Below are positions 7,391-15,805 of a stretch of DNA of 47,725 bases, in pieces. This stretch comes from Bacteroidales bacterium (lineage in GTDB: Bacteria > Bacteroidota > Bacteroidia > Bacteroidales > UBA932). The notes under the pieces were generated by a model that worked only from the letters and a program-made list of their open reading frames with translations, did no database searches and was not told where the DNA came from. The first letter of the stretch is position 1, and each line of letters begins with the position of its first letter. The stretch lies in contig JAFTGA010000051.1 of assembly GCA_017458145.1 (NCBI GenBank), forward strand, positions 1-47,725, read 5' to 3'. Made by a program: the position numbers and the translations under genes.

Positions 7391-8404
7391 ATGAAGATGA
7401 AAAGATATATCTGTATAGCCCTGGCGGCCCTTGCCGCCTGCGCGTGCGCCAAGGCCCCCAAGGAGGGCCCCAACGACGATGCGAAATTGTATCTGGAATC
7501 CTGGATCCAGGTCCATCATCCCGATGCGGAGCAGACTCCGCTCGGGGTGTATATCCTTGAGGACGAGCCGGGTACGGGCGCGCTGGTCGGGTCGAAGGAC
7601 GTCAGCCCGTATCTGCGGGTGGAGTACATCGCCACCTCCCTCACCGGAACGGTCATTTCCTCGACGTACGAGTCCCTGGCCAAGCAGCTGGGCAACTACG
7701 ACTACGGGGATTACTACGGCCCGGCGACCTGGGACCGCGAGCTGGCTGCCGGCCTGAATGAGGCGGTGAGCTCGATGTCCGTGGGCGGGAGCAGGACGTT
7801 CGTCCTTCCCGGCTGGCTGCAGTCCTCGGACAGCTATTCCACGGCCGAGCAGTACCTGGCGAACGTCACCGGCAAATCCCCGGTCATCTACCGGCTCAAG
7901 GTAAACGAAGTCATCACGGACATCAATAAGTGGGAGACGGACTCCATCGGGCGCTATGTCTCCCGGCATTTCCCGGGCAAGGGCGTGGCCGACTCGCTCA
8001 GTTACGGGTATTATTATTTCCGGACCAAGACCCCTTCCTCGGAATCCGCGTTCCCCAACGACACGACCATCTACATCAACTATGTGGGCCGCCTGCTGAA
8101 CGGTACGGTCTTTGACACGAATGTCAAGGACAGCGCCAAGTTCTACGGCATCTATTCCGCCGCCCGGACCTATGGCCCCTCGGCCATCACGTTCTCCGTG
8201 GGCGACAACAATGCAACGACGGTCAAGATGGGATCTTCCACGTTGATCACCGGCTTCTCGAAAATCCTTACGGGCATGCATCCGCACGAGAACGGGACCG
8301 GCATTTTCTATTCGAAACATGGCTACGGCACTACCGGATCCAGTACGGCTATCCCGGGCTATTCGCCGCTTCGCTTCGACATCGAAATCGTCGACAAACC
8401 GTAG
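7391..8404 (+). CDS. FKBP-type peptidyl-prolyl isomerase-like lipoprotein
   Basis: A 337-residue exported lipoprotein: the N-terminus ends in a lipobox-like LAACAC, with Cys17 or Cys19 as the likely lipid site. Two FKBP-like regions follow. The first is about residues 60-180 (EYIATSLTGTVISSTYE and VGGSRTFVLPGWLQ). The second is about residues 225-335 (INYVGRLLNGTVFDTN, ITGFSKILTGMHPHENGTGI and the closing LRFDIEIVD). Such proteins are envelope folding factors in Bacteroidota. The first domain looks divergent and may not be active. The ATG is 1 nt after the nrnA stop. Confidence 0.85.
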   Translation: MKMKRYICIALAALAACACAKAPKEGPNDDAKLYLESWIQVHHPDAEQTPLGVYILEDEPGTGALVGSKDVSPYLRVEYIATSLTGTVISSTYESLAKQLGNYDYGDYYGPATWDRELAAGLNEAVSSMSVGGSRTFVLPGWLQSSDSYSTAEQYLANVTGKSPVIYRLKVNEVITDINKWETDSIGRYVSRHFPGKGVADSLSYGYYYFRTKTPSSESAFPNDTTIYINYVGRLLNGTVFDTNVKDSAKFYGIYSAARTYGPSAITFSVGDNNATTVKMGSSTLITGFSKILTGMHPHENGTGIFYSKHGYGTTGSSTAIPGYSPLRFDIEIVDKP

Positions 8405-8407
8405 GTG

Positions 8408-9817
8408 ATGGCGCAGAACGCACCGGCGGGATCGGCCCCGGTTGAACTCGGGACCCGGAAAATCAGCACGCTTCTGAGGCAGTACGCCGTCCCGGGCATC
8501 ATCGCCCAGACGGCGGCTTCGCTCTACAATATGGTCGACAGCATCTACATCGGCCATATCCCCGGCGTCGGCTCGGCCGCCATCAGCGGCCTCGCCGTCA
8601 CGTTCCCGCTGATGAACCTCTCCGCGGCGATGGGCACGCTCGTCGGGGTGGGCGCGATGACCCTGATCTCCGTCCTGCTCGGGCAGAAAAACTATCAGGC
8701 GGCGCAGAAAGTCCTTTCCAACGTACTGACGCTCAATGTGATCATCGGTGTCCTGTTTACGCTGGTCACCCTCCCGTTCCTGGATCCGATCCTGCGCTTT
8801 TTCGGGGCGAGCGACAACACGCTTCCCTTCGCCCGCAGCTATATGTCCATCATTCTGCTGGGAAATACTTTCACGCACCTGTATTTCGGTTTCAACGGGC
8901 TGATCCGCTCCGCCGGGCATCCCCGGGTGGCGATGAACCTCACGCTGTTCACGGTCATCTCCAATGCCATCCTCGACCCGGTCTTCATCTTCGTGCTGGG
9001 CCTGGGCATCCGGGGTGCGGCGCTTGCTACCGTGATTTGCCAGCTGATGGCCCTTGCCTACACGCTGTATTTCTTCTCCGACAGGAGCCGCCTGCTGCAT
9101 TTCACGAGGCCCCTTTTCCAGCTGGACTGGCGGGTGGCCCGGCAGTCGCTTGCCATCGGTGTGGGTCCTTTCCTGATGAACGTGGCGGCTTCGATGGTGG
9201 CCCTTTTCATCAATCAGCAGCTTCGCAAGTACGGCGGCGACCTGGCCATCGGGGCCTACGGGATCGTGAACCGGCTCACGATGCTCTTCGCCATGATCTG
9301 CATGGGCTTCAACCAGGGCCTGCAGCCGATCGCCGGCTACAACTACGGCGCCCGGCAGTACTCCCGCGTCAAGGAAATCTTCATCCTGACGGCCAAGTGG
9401 GAGGTCTTCGTCACGACCCTCTGTTTCCTGATGTCGGAACTGATCCCGCGCACGGCCGTGGGCCTGTTTACCAATGATCCGGAGCTGATCGACTTCGCCG
9501 CCCGGGGGCTGCGGATCATGAACAGCGGCTTCGCCCTGGTCGGCTTCGGGATGGTCACGGGCAATTTCTTCCAGTGCCTGGGAATGGTGCGCAAGTCCAT
9601 CTTCCTGTCCCTGTCCCGCCAGCTGCTGTTCCTGCTTCCGCTGATCTATACCCTGCCGCTGTGGCTGCAGGATACCGGCGTCTGGATCAGTTTCCCGGTA
9701 TCCGACACGCTCAACGTCGTCGTCTCCGCCGTCCTGATCATCCGGCTTTTCCGCAAGTTTGACAAACTCCAGGACGGGGAAAATCCCGGCATCCTCGGCA
9801 GTACCATCCAATCATAG
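8408..9817 (+). CDS. MATE family multidrug/cation efflux transporter
   Basis: A 469-residue inner-membrane protein with about 12 hydrophobic segments in two homologous halves. MATE features include the N-terminal YAVPGIIAQTAASLYNMVDSI region, GVGAMTLISVLLGQKN and, in the second half, GFNQGLQPIAGYNYGA. Transporters of this family export organic cations or drugs using Na+ or H+ gradients; the substrate is unknown. A GTG sits immediately before the ATG; I prefer the ATG at 8408. It starts 3 nt after the FKBP stop. Confidence 0.93.
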   Translation: MAQNAPAGSAPVELGTRKISTLLRQYAVPGIIAQTAASLYNMVDSIYIGHIPGVGSAAISGLAVTFPLMNLSAAMGTLVGVGAMTLISVLLGQKNYQAAQKVLSNVLTLNVIIGVLFTLVTLPFLDPILRFFGASDNTLPFARSYMSIILLGNTFTHLYFGFNGLIRSAGHPRVAMNLTLFTVISNAILDPVFIFVLGLGIRGAALATVICQLMALAYTLYFFSDRSRLLHFTRPLFQLDWRVARQSLAIGVGPFLMNVAASMVALFINQQLRKYGGDLAIGAYGIVNRLTMLFAMICMGFNQGLQPIAGYNYGARQYSRVKEIFILTAKWEVFVTTLCFLMSELIPRTAVGLFTNDPELIDFAARGLRIMNSGFALVGFGMVTGNFFQCLGMVRKSIFLSLSRQLLFLLPLIYTLPLWLQDTGVWISFPVSDTLNVVVSAVLIIRLFRKFDKLQDGENPGILGSTIQS

Positions 9818-9825
9818 CGCTACTT

Positions 9826-10440
9826 ATGGAAAAAAAGATTCTCATCAACATCGGGCGCCAGTTCGGCGCGGGCGGCAGGGGTGTCGCCGCCGCGCTCGGC
9901 CAGCGCCTGGGCATCCCGGTCTATGACAATGAACTGCTGCAAAAGGCGGCGGAGGAGAGCGGATTCAGCCCGGCCCTGTTCAAGAAGAGCGACGAGAAAC
10001 GCCACTTGTGGCGCTTTGGCAGCCTGTTCGGGCTGAACCGGGCCAGCGCTTATGCGCCTTCGGCCATCGACGGCACGGAGCTTTTCAAGTTCCAGAGCCA
10101 GGCGATCCGCGACATCGCCGGAAAGGGGAGCGCTATCTTCCTGGGACGGGCTTCGGACTATGTCCTGCGCGACATGGACTGCCTGGACGTCTTCATCTGC
10201 GCGCCGATGGAGGACCGCGTCAAGCGGGTGTGCGAACGCACGCAGATGAGCCCCGCGGAGGCGGAGAAGTACATCGTCAAGCAGGAGAAATCCCGTCGGG
10301 ACTACTATAATTTTTATACCTTCGGCAACTGGGGAGTCGCTTCCAACTACGACCTCTGCCTCGACTCCTCGCTCGTGGGGATCGACGGCGCCGCCGACAT
10401 CATCATCGACTTCGGCCGGAGGGCCGGTTTGATTTCCTAA
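9826..10440 (+). CDS. Cytidylate kinase-like family protein
   Basis: A 204-residue P-loop protein of the cytidylate kinase-like family (Pfam Cytidylate_kin2). The N-terminal loop is GRQFGAGGRGVAAALG, followed by GIPVYDNELLQKAAEESG and a middle segment FLGRASDYVL. This family is distinct from canonical Cmk, and its substrate is not settled. Last gene of the nrnA operon, 8 nt after the MATE gene. Confidence 0.85.
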   Translation: MEKKILINIGRQFGAGGRGVAAALGQRLGIPVYDNELLQKAAEESGFSPALFKKSDEKRHLWRFGSLFGLNRASAYAPSAIDGTELFKFQSQAIRDIAGKGSAIFLGRASDYVLRDMDCLDVFICAPMEDRVKRVCERTQMSPAEAEKYIVKQEKSRRDYYNFYTFGNWGVASNYDLCLDSSLVGIDGAADIIIDFGRRAGLIS

Positions 10441-10469
10441 GCATCCCGCCCGCTTTATCCGGCAAAAAC

Positions 10470-10503
10470 GGGCGACCCCCGCCCAAAAAGGCGGGGGTCG
10501 CCC
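10470..10503. terminator. Convergent hairpin after the nrnA operon
   Basis: Perfect 14-bp GC-rich stem (10470-10483 with 10490-10503) with a CAAAAA loop. There is no T tract on either side, but it is placed between convergent genes, so it probably acts as a transcript end or stability structure. Confidence 0.65.
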
Positions 10504-10541
10504 GGAAAGGCCGTTTCAGACGGGCGAGGTGACGGCCGCTG

Positions 10542-11843
10542 TCAGATGCTGAAATTGTGCCAGTGCGGGCCGAAGCGTTCGAACGCGGCACGGTCCAGCA
10601 TTTCCCGGTCGTCCGGGTGCGCGATGCTGATCATCAGCTTGGCGCGCTCCTGCAGGCTCTTGCCGTAGAGGTCCACGGCGCCGTATTCCGTCACGATCCA
10701 GTGCGCGTCCGCACGCGGCGTGACCACGCCGGCGCCCGGGTTGAGCTCCGCGACGATCTTGTTCTTGCCCTTGAGGGTCCGGGAAGCGAAGGCCGTGATG
10801 CTCTTGCCGCCCTCGGACATCGTGGCGCCCTTGACGAACTCGAGCTGTCCGCCCGTGCCGCTGAAGATGCGCGTGCCGATGGAGTCGGCGCTGATCTGGC
10901 CCGTGAAGTCCACTTCCGTGGCGGAATTGATGGCCTTCATCTTGGGGTTCTGGCGGATGACCCAAGGGTCATTGACATATTTGATGTCGCGCATCAGCAC
11001 GTCCGGATTGTGGTCGATGAAAGAATAGACCTCCTGCGAGCCGAGCAGGAACGAGGCCACGACCTTGCCGGTGTCGATCTTCTTGTTGGTGCCGTCGATC
11101 ACCCCCGCCTTGATCAGGCGGAGCAGGCCGTCGGCGAACATCTCCGTGTGCAGGCCCAGGTGCTTGTGGCCGCCGAGCTGTGCCGCAAGGGCGTTCGGCA
11201 GGGCCCCGATCCCCATCTGGATGCAGTCTCCGTCCTCCACGAGGGCCGCGCAGTTCTTGCCGATGAGCACCTCGGTCGGGGTGGGCTCGGCGAAGGCGGC
11301 CGTCACCAGCGGCGTGTCGTCCTGCACAAGGTAGTCGAACTTCTCCAGCGGGATCAGGTCGCCATAGGCGTACGGGACGTTGGGATTCACCACGCCGATC
11401 ACCAGTTTCGCGCTCTCGATGGCCGCCACGGAGCAGTCCACGGAAGTGCCGAGGCTGACGCGTCCCTGCTCGTCGGGCAGGGAGACGTTCACGAGGGCGG
11501 CGCCCAGGGGGATGTAGCCCTCACGGTAGAGTTTCTGGCTCTCGCCCAGGTGCACCGGGAGGTAGTCGGCATAGCCCGCGTTGACGTTTCTCCGGACGTT
11601 CGGACCCACGAAGAAGCCCTGCTCGAAGAAGATGCCTTCGTAGCGCGGCTCGCTGTACGGGGCGGGGCCTTCCGTGTGGAAATGGTGGAACTGCAGGCCG
11701 GTGACATCTCCCGCGTCGGCACGGCGGCACAGGGCCTGGATCAGGATGTGGGGCACGCTGGCGACGCTGCTCAGGTGGACGTGGCAATGGGAGGGGATGT
11801 GGCTGACCGCCTCGTCGGCGGAAACGAAGTTCAGGGGCATCAT
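10542..11843 (-). CDS. Acetyl-CoA hydrolase / CoA-transferase family protein
   Basis: A 433-residue class I CoA-transferase-type enzyme, resembling 4-hydroxybutyrate or acetate CoA-transferases. Motifs include QMGIGALPNALAA, a conserved glutamate in INSATEVDFTGQ that would form the glutamyl-CoA adduct, SGTGGQLEFVKGA and TEYGAVDLYGKSL. It probably moves CoA between acyl-CoA and acetate. Two consecutive ATG codons (11843, 11840) start the protein. A longer in-frame extension over mazG is not real, because it would pass the promoter and oppose a genuine gene. Confidence 0.9.
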   Translation of the reverse strand: MMPLNFVSADEAVSHIPSHCHVHLSSVASVPHILIQALCRRADAGDVTGLQFHHFHTEGPAPYSEPRYEGIFFEQGFFVGPNVRRNVNAGYADYLPVHLGESQKLYREGYIPLGAALVNVSLPDEQGRVSLGTSVDCSVAAIESAKLVIGVVNPNVPYAYGDLIPLEKFDYLVQDDTPLVTAAFAEPTPTEVLIGKNCAALVEDGDCIQMGIGALPNALAAQLGGHKHLGLHTEMFADGLLRLIKAGVIDGTNKKIDTGKVVASFLLGSQEVYSFIDHNPDVLMRDIKYVNDPWVIRQNPKMKAINSATEVDFTGQISADSIGTRIFSGTGGQLEFVKGATMSEGGKSITAFASRTLKGKNKIVAELNPGAGVVTPRADAHWIVTEYGAVDLYGKSLQERAKLMISIAHPDDREMLDRAAFERFGPHWHNFSI

Positions 11844-11858
11844 CTCGATTATTATTGT

Positions 11859-11866
11859 TAATTTTG
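11859..11866 (+). promoter_or_regulatory. -7 box of the mazG promoter
   Basis: TAATTTTG lies 25 nt before the mazG ATG. It interleaves with the opposite-strand promoter at 11872-11903. Confidence 0.55.
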
Positions 11867-11871
11867 CAGCG

Positions 11872-11903
11872 CAAATGTAGCAAATATTTCGATGCATACC
11901 AAA
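11872..11903 (-). promoter_or_regulatory. Promoter of the CoA-transferase gene
   Basis: On the minus strand the -7 box TACATTTG (complement of 11872-11879) is separated by 20 nt from TTTG (complement of 11900-11903), the expected spacing for -33. The -33 element lies inside the first codons of mazG. Confidence 0.7.
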
Positions 11904-12683
11904 GAAGAAAAGCTCGCAGCCTTCGGCCGGCTGCTCGACACGATGGACGCCCTGCGCGAGAAATGCCCCTGGAACGCCGCCCAGACCCTGGAATCTATCC
12001 GCCCGATGACGGAAGAGGAGGTCTATGAACTCTCGGACGCCATTCTCAAGGGCGACCGCGCCGCCACGGCCAAGGAGATCGGAGACCTGCTCTACCACCT
12101 TGTTTTCTACGCCCGGATCGGGCAGGAAGAGGGCACCTTCGACATCGCGGACTGTCTGGACAAGGTCGTGGACAAGATGGTCTTCCGCCACCCCCATGTC
12201 TTCGGTCCCGGCGCCGGCAAGCCTACCTCCGCCAAGGAGATCGCCGACACCTGGGAACTCGTCAAGGCCAGGGAGAAGGACGGCAACAAGACCGTGATGA
12301 GCGGCATCCCCGATGCGATGCCCGCCGTCCTCAAGGCCCTTTCGATGCAGGAAAAGGCCCGCGGCTGCGGTTTCGACTGGGAACGGAAGGAGGATGTCTG
12401 GGCGAAGGTCGGGGAAGAACTGGACGAGGTGCGCGAGGCCTGCGGCGAGCAGGATCCCGCCCACATGCAGGAGGAATTCGGCGACCTGCTCTTCGCGGTC
12501 ATCAACGCCGCCCGCCTCTACGATGTAGATCCGGAAGCCGCGCTGAGCGGATGCTGCTCCAAATTCCGCCGCCGCTTCACCTACCTGGAGGAGCAGACGC
12601 TGAAGAAAGGCCGCAGGCTCTCGGACATGACCCTCGCCGAAATGGACGCCATCTGGGACGAAGGAAAATCCAAAGGACTATGA
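11892..12683 (+). CDS. mazG: Nucleoside triphosphate pyrophosphohydrolase MazG
   Basis: A 263-residue all-alpha NTP pyrophosphatase that hydrolyses (d)NTPs to monophosphate and pyrophosphate, a house-cleaning enzyme. Two tandem MazG domains are visible. The first has KCPWNAAQTLESI, TEEEVYELSDAI and EIGDLLYHLVFYARI. The second has GFDWERKEDVWAKVGEELDEVREA and EEFGDLLFAVINAARL. Each carries the ExxE...ExxD type metal-binding pattern. Length is typical. It is a stand-alone gene divergent from the CoA transferase. Confidence 0.96.
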   Translation: MHTKEEKLAAFGRLLDTMDALREKCPWNAAQTLESIRPMTEEEVYELSDAILKGDRAATAKEIGDLLYHLVFYARIGQEEGTFDIADCLDKVVDKMVFRHPHVFGPGAGKPTSAKEIADTWELVKAREKDGNKTVMSGIPDAMPAVLKALSMQEKARGCGFDWERKEDVWAKVGEELDEVREACGEQDPAHMQEEFGDLLFAVINAARLYDVDPEAALSGCCSKFRRRFTYLEEQTLKKGRRLSDMTLAEMDAIWDEGKSKGL

Positions 12684-12711
12684 TAGGCCGGCGCCGGCCA
12701 AAAAACAGTCG

Positions 12712-12733
12712 TTCCGGGCTTGCCCCGGAATCT
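12712..12733 (+). repeat. Dispersed 19-bp palindrome, copy C, intergenic
   Basis: TTCCGGGCTTGCCCCGGAA at 12712-12730 differs from copy A by one base in the loop. It sits between mazG and the GNAT-like gene, 16 nt upstream of a -7 box, where it could act as a mazG 3' hairpin. Confidence 0.8.
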
Positions 12734-12746
12734 CGGATAATTTGAT

Positions 12747-12754
12747 TATCTTTG
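12747..12754 (+). promoter_or_regulatory. -7 box of the prfA operon promoter
   Basis: TATCTTTG, 16 nt before the ATG at 12771. The best upstream TTG lies in palindrome copy C with a spacing of about 24 nt, longer than ideal. Confidence 0.6.
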
Positions 12755-12770
12755 CAAATTATTTGTAACG

Positions 12771-13892
12771 ATGATGTCCGGCTATCAGATACGTGAAGTA
12801 CAGTCCCGCAGGGACCTGATGCGGTTCGTCCGTTTCCCGGACGAACTGTATAAGGATTGTCCGCAGTATGTCCCCGCGCTGCACGGCGACCAGGTCAGGT
12901 CGCTGACCCGCGTGGCGCCGCTCAGGTACTGCTCCCACAAGCTGTGGCTGGCGCTGGACGGGGAACTTGTCGTCGGGCGTATCTGCGCGATGGTCAATCC
13001 CCGCTACAACGAGCGCTACGGCCGCAGGCGTGCGCGTTTCGGCTGGTTCGACTGCATCCGGGACATCGAAGTCGCCCGCCTGCTGATCGGCACGGCCGAG
13101 GACTGGGCCCGGGAGCAGGGGATGGACGAGATCCACGGGCCGCTCTACTACAATACCTTCGGCAAGCAGGGGATGCTGGTCGAGGGCTACGAGAACACCC
13201 CGCCCTTCAACTGCCTGTACAACTTCCCGTACTACAACGATTTCGTCCGGGAGCTTGGCTATGAGAAGGAATGCGACTGGCTCCAGTACAAGATGGTGGC
13301 GAACCACGGCGTCCCCGACAAGGCCCGCCGCGTGGCGAAGATCGTCCGGGAGCGTTACAATCTGCATTTCGGCAGCCTTGCCGCCCTCAAGAAGGACAAG
13401 GCGCTGGTCCGCAAGTTCTTCAAGCTCTACAACGACAGTTTCTCGGAGACGGTGACGAATTTCATCCCGCTCACGGACGAGGAGATCGAAGAGGAGGCCG
13501 CTTCCATCCTGCCGTTCGTCTCGGACAAGGTGAGCGCCCTGCTGCTGGACGAGCACGACGAGATCGTGGCGTTCGGCGTCTCCTTCCCGAGCATTTCGGA
13601 GGCCCTGAAGAAAGCGAAGGGCAAGCTCTTCCCCTTCGGCTGGTGGCACCTGCTGCGGGCGATGCACGACTACGAGACCACGGACCTGATGGTGAACGGG
13701 GCCGCTCCCGAATGGCAGAACAAGGGCGTATCCGCGGTCTATTATGAAGAAATCGCCGACAGGGCGATGAAGGCCGGCAGCCGCTGGGCGATCTCCAACC
13801 CGCAGATCGAGACCAACAGCGCCGTCAATATCTGGAACAGCTACGAGCATGAGCCCTTCATGCGCCGCCGCTGCTACCTCAAGAAAATCTGA
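12771..13892 (+). CDS. GNAT-like N-acetyltransferase family protein
   Basis: A 373-residue cytoplasmic protein that resembles a conserved Bacteroidota family usually annotated as N-acetyltransferase (YghO-like). The N-terminal part has FVRFPDELYKDCPQYVP, then LALDGELVVGRICAMVNPRYNERYG and a FGWFDC segment. The C-terminal half has the GNAT-like NKGVSAVYYEEIADRAMKAG and ends ETNSAVNIWNSYEHEPFMRRR. Substrate unknown. It starts at the first of two adjacent ATG codons and is 5 nt before prfA, so the two are co-transcribed. Confidence 0.8.
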   Translation: MMSGYQIREVQSRRDLMRFVRFPDELYKDCPQYVPALHGDQVRSLTRVAPLRYCSHKLWLALDGELVVGRICAMVNPRYNERYGRRRARFGWFDCIRDIEVARLLIGTAEDWAREQGMDEIHGPLYYNTFGKQGMLVEGYENTPPFNCLYNFPYYNDFVRELGYEKECDWLQYKMVANHGVPDKARRVAKIVRERYNLHFGSLAALKKDKALVRKFFKLYNDSFSETVTNFIPLTDEEIEEEAASILPFVSDKVSALLLDEHDEIVAFGVSFPSISEALKKAKGKLFPFGWWHLLRAMHDYETTDLMVNGAAPEWQNKGVSAVYYEEIADRAMKAGSRWAISNPQIETNSAVNIWNSYEHEPFMRRRCYLKKI

Positions 13893-13897
13893 TACTT

Positions 13898-14989
13898 ATG
13901 GCAGACAACAATACCCTACTTGACAAAGTCCTCTCCCTCGAGGGGAAATTCCAGTCGCTCCAGGAGCAGCTCTCCAGCCCCGAGGCGATGGCGGACATGA
14001 AGAAATACGTCCAGCTCAACAAAGACTACAAGGAGCTGGAGCCGATCATCAAGGCCGGCAAGGAGTACAAGAAGATGTCGGACGACCTCGCGGCCGCCAA
14101 GGACATCCTTGTCAATGAGAAGGACGAGGAGCTCCGGGAGATGGCCCGCATGGAGATCGCCGAGATCGAGCCGAAGATCCCGGAGATGGAGCAGAACATC
14201 CGTCTGCTGCTGATCCCGGCCGATCCGGACGACGGCAAGAACGCGATGGTCGAGATCCGCGGCGGCACCGGCGGCGACGAGGCGGCGATTTTCGCCGGCG
14301 ACCTCTTCCGGATGTACCAGCATTTCGCGGAGCGCCGCGGCTGGAAGCTCGAGGTCACGGACCAGGCGCCCGGCACTTCCGGCGGCTTCAAGCAGATCGT
14401 CTTCAAGCTCTCCGGCAGCGACGGCGTCTACGGTGTGATGAAATACGAATCCGGCGTGCACCGCGTCCAGCGCGTGCCGCAGACCGAGACCCAGGGCCGC
14501 ATCCAGACTTCGGCCGCGTCCGTGGCCGTCTTCCCCGAGGCGGGCGAATTCGACGTGGACCTGAGCTGGGACGACATCCGGCTCGACCTCTTCTGCGCTT
14601 CGGGGCCGGGCGGCCAGGGCGTCAATACGACCTATTCCGCCGTGCGCCTGACCCATATCCCCTCGGGCCTGGTGGTCCAGTGCCAGGAGGAGCGTTCCCA
14701 GCTCAAGAACAAGGACCGCGCCTTCGAGGAGCTCCGTACCCGGCTGTACAACCTGGAGCACCAGAAGTACCTGGACGGCATCGCCGCCAAGCGCAAGACG
14801 ATGGTCTCCACGGGTGACCGCTCCGCCAAGATCCGCACCTACAACTATCCGCAGGGGCGCGTCACGGACCACCGCATCAACTGGTCCATGTACAACCTGC
14901 CCGTCTTCATGGACGGCGACATCCAGGAGTGCATCGATCAGCTGCAGATCGCGGAGAATGCCGAGCGCCTCAAGGAAGCCGGAGAATGA
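13898..14989 (+). CDS. prfA: Peptide chain release factor 1
   Basis: A 363-residue class I release factor that recognises UAA and UAG and triggers peptide release. The catalytic GGQ is at residues 238-240 (GPGGQGVNTT). The codon-recognition PxT motif is PQT in HRVQRVPQTETQGR, which separates RF1 from RF2 (SPF). There is no frameshift site, as expected for RF1. It overlaps the next gene by 4 nt. Confidence 0.97.
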   Translation: MADNNTLLDKVLSLEGKFQSLQEQLSSPEAMADMKKYVQLNKDYKELEPIIKAGKEYKKMSDDLAAAKDILVNEKDEELREMARMEIAEIEPKIPEMEQNIRLLLIPADPDDGKNAMVEIRGGTGGDEAAIFAGDLFRMYQHFAERRGWKLEVTDQAPGTSGGFKQIVFKLSGSDGVYGVMKYESGVHRVQRVPQTETQGRIQTSAASVAVFPEAGEFDVDLSWDDIRLDLFCASGPGGQGVNTTYSAVRLTHIPSGLVVQCQEERSQLKNKDRAFEELRTRLYNLEHQKYLDGIAAKRKTMVSTGDRSAKIRTYNYPQGRVTDHRINWSMYNLPVFMDGDIQECIDQLQIAENAERLKEAGE

Positions 14990-15792
14990 GGACCCGGTCC
15001 CTGGCAATCCTCTGTGCGGCCGCGGCACTGCTTTGCGCCTGCAGCCCCCGATATGATGTCTATCTGCTGATCGGCCAGTCCAATATGGCCGGTCGCGGCT
15101 TTTATGAACCGGCCGATACGCTCGCTCCGCTCGATGGCGTCTTCCTGCTCGACGACCGGGGAGAGCCCGTGCCGGCGACGGAGCCTCTCAACCGCTACAG
15201 CACCATCCGCAAGGCCCTGCAGGTGCAGGGGATGAGCCTGGCGCACAGTTTCGCCGAAACGGCCCATGCGCGGACCGGCCGTCCCGTGCTCCTGGTGATG
15301 AACGCCCGCGGCGGTTCGTCGCTCTCCCAATGGCTTCCGGACGCCCCCTGCGGCCGCTTTACGGATTCGCCCAACGACCACGAGGGCCTGCGCGGCACGC
15401 AGATGCCGTCATTCTATGGCGAGGCGGTGCGCCGCACCCGGCAGGCGTTGCGCTACGGGGAATTGAAAGCCATCCTGTGGCACCAGGGAGAGAGTGATTC
15501 GGACCCGGACCGCGCGGAGATGTATCTGCCTGCGCTGGCCGGATTCGTGGCGGCGCTGCGCCGGGACCTCGGCGTCGGGGAGGAAGTCCCCTTCATTGCC
15601 GGCCAGATCCAGCCCCGCCATGCGAACGCAGCTGTCTTCAACCCGGTGATCGCGCGGGTCGGGGAGTTCATCCCCCATTCCTGCTGCGTGTCTTCCGGGG
15701 GGCTGGAGGTCAATCCGGACCGGCTCCATTTTACGCGGGAAGCCCAGTTGGAACTGGGCCTCCGCTATGCAGCCGCGCTGTTCGGCGACTGA
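14986..15792 (+). CDS. Sialate O-acetylesterase-like SGNH lipoprotein
   Basis: A 268-residue exported lipoprotein (signal peptide ending LLCACS, Cys17 or Cys19 lipidated) of the SASA/DUF303 carbohydrate acetylesterase family. The nucleophile block is LIGQSNMAG, a middle block is WHQGESDSD, and the catalytic Asp-His pair is in NPDRLHF. It probably removes acetyl groups from glycans at the cell surface; the sugar is unknown. The ATG overlaps the prfA stop (ATGA), an odd partner for a release factor. Confidence 0.88.
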   Translation: MRTRSLAILCAAAALLCACSPRYDVYLLIGQSNMAGRGFYEPADTLAPLDGVFLLDDRGEPVPATEPLNRYSTIRKALQVQGMSLAHSFAETAHARTGRPVLLVMNARGGSSLSQWLPDAPCGRFTDSPNDHEGLRGTQMPSFYGEAVRRTRQALRYGELKAILWHQGESDSDPDRAEMYLPALAGFVAALRRDLGVGEEVPFIAGQIQPRHANAAVFNPVIARVGEFIPHSCCVSSGGLEVNPDRLHFTREAQLELGLRYAAALFGD

Positions 15793-15805
15793 AATCCGGC
15801 ATCGA

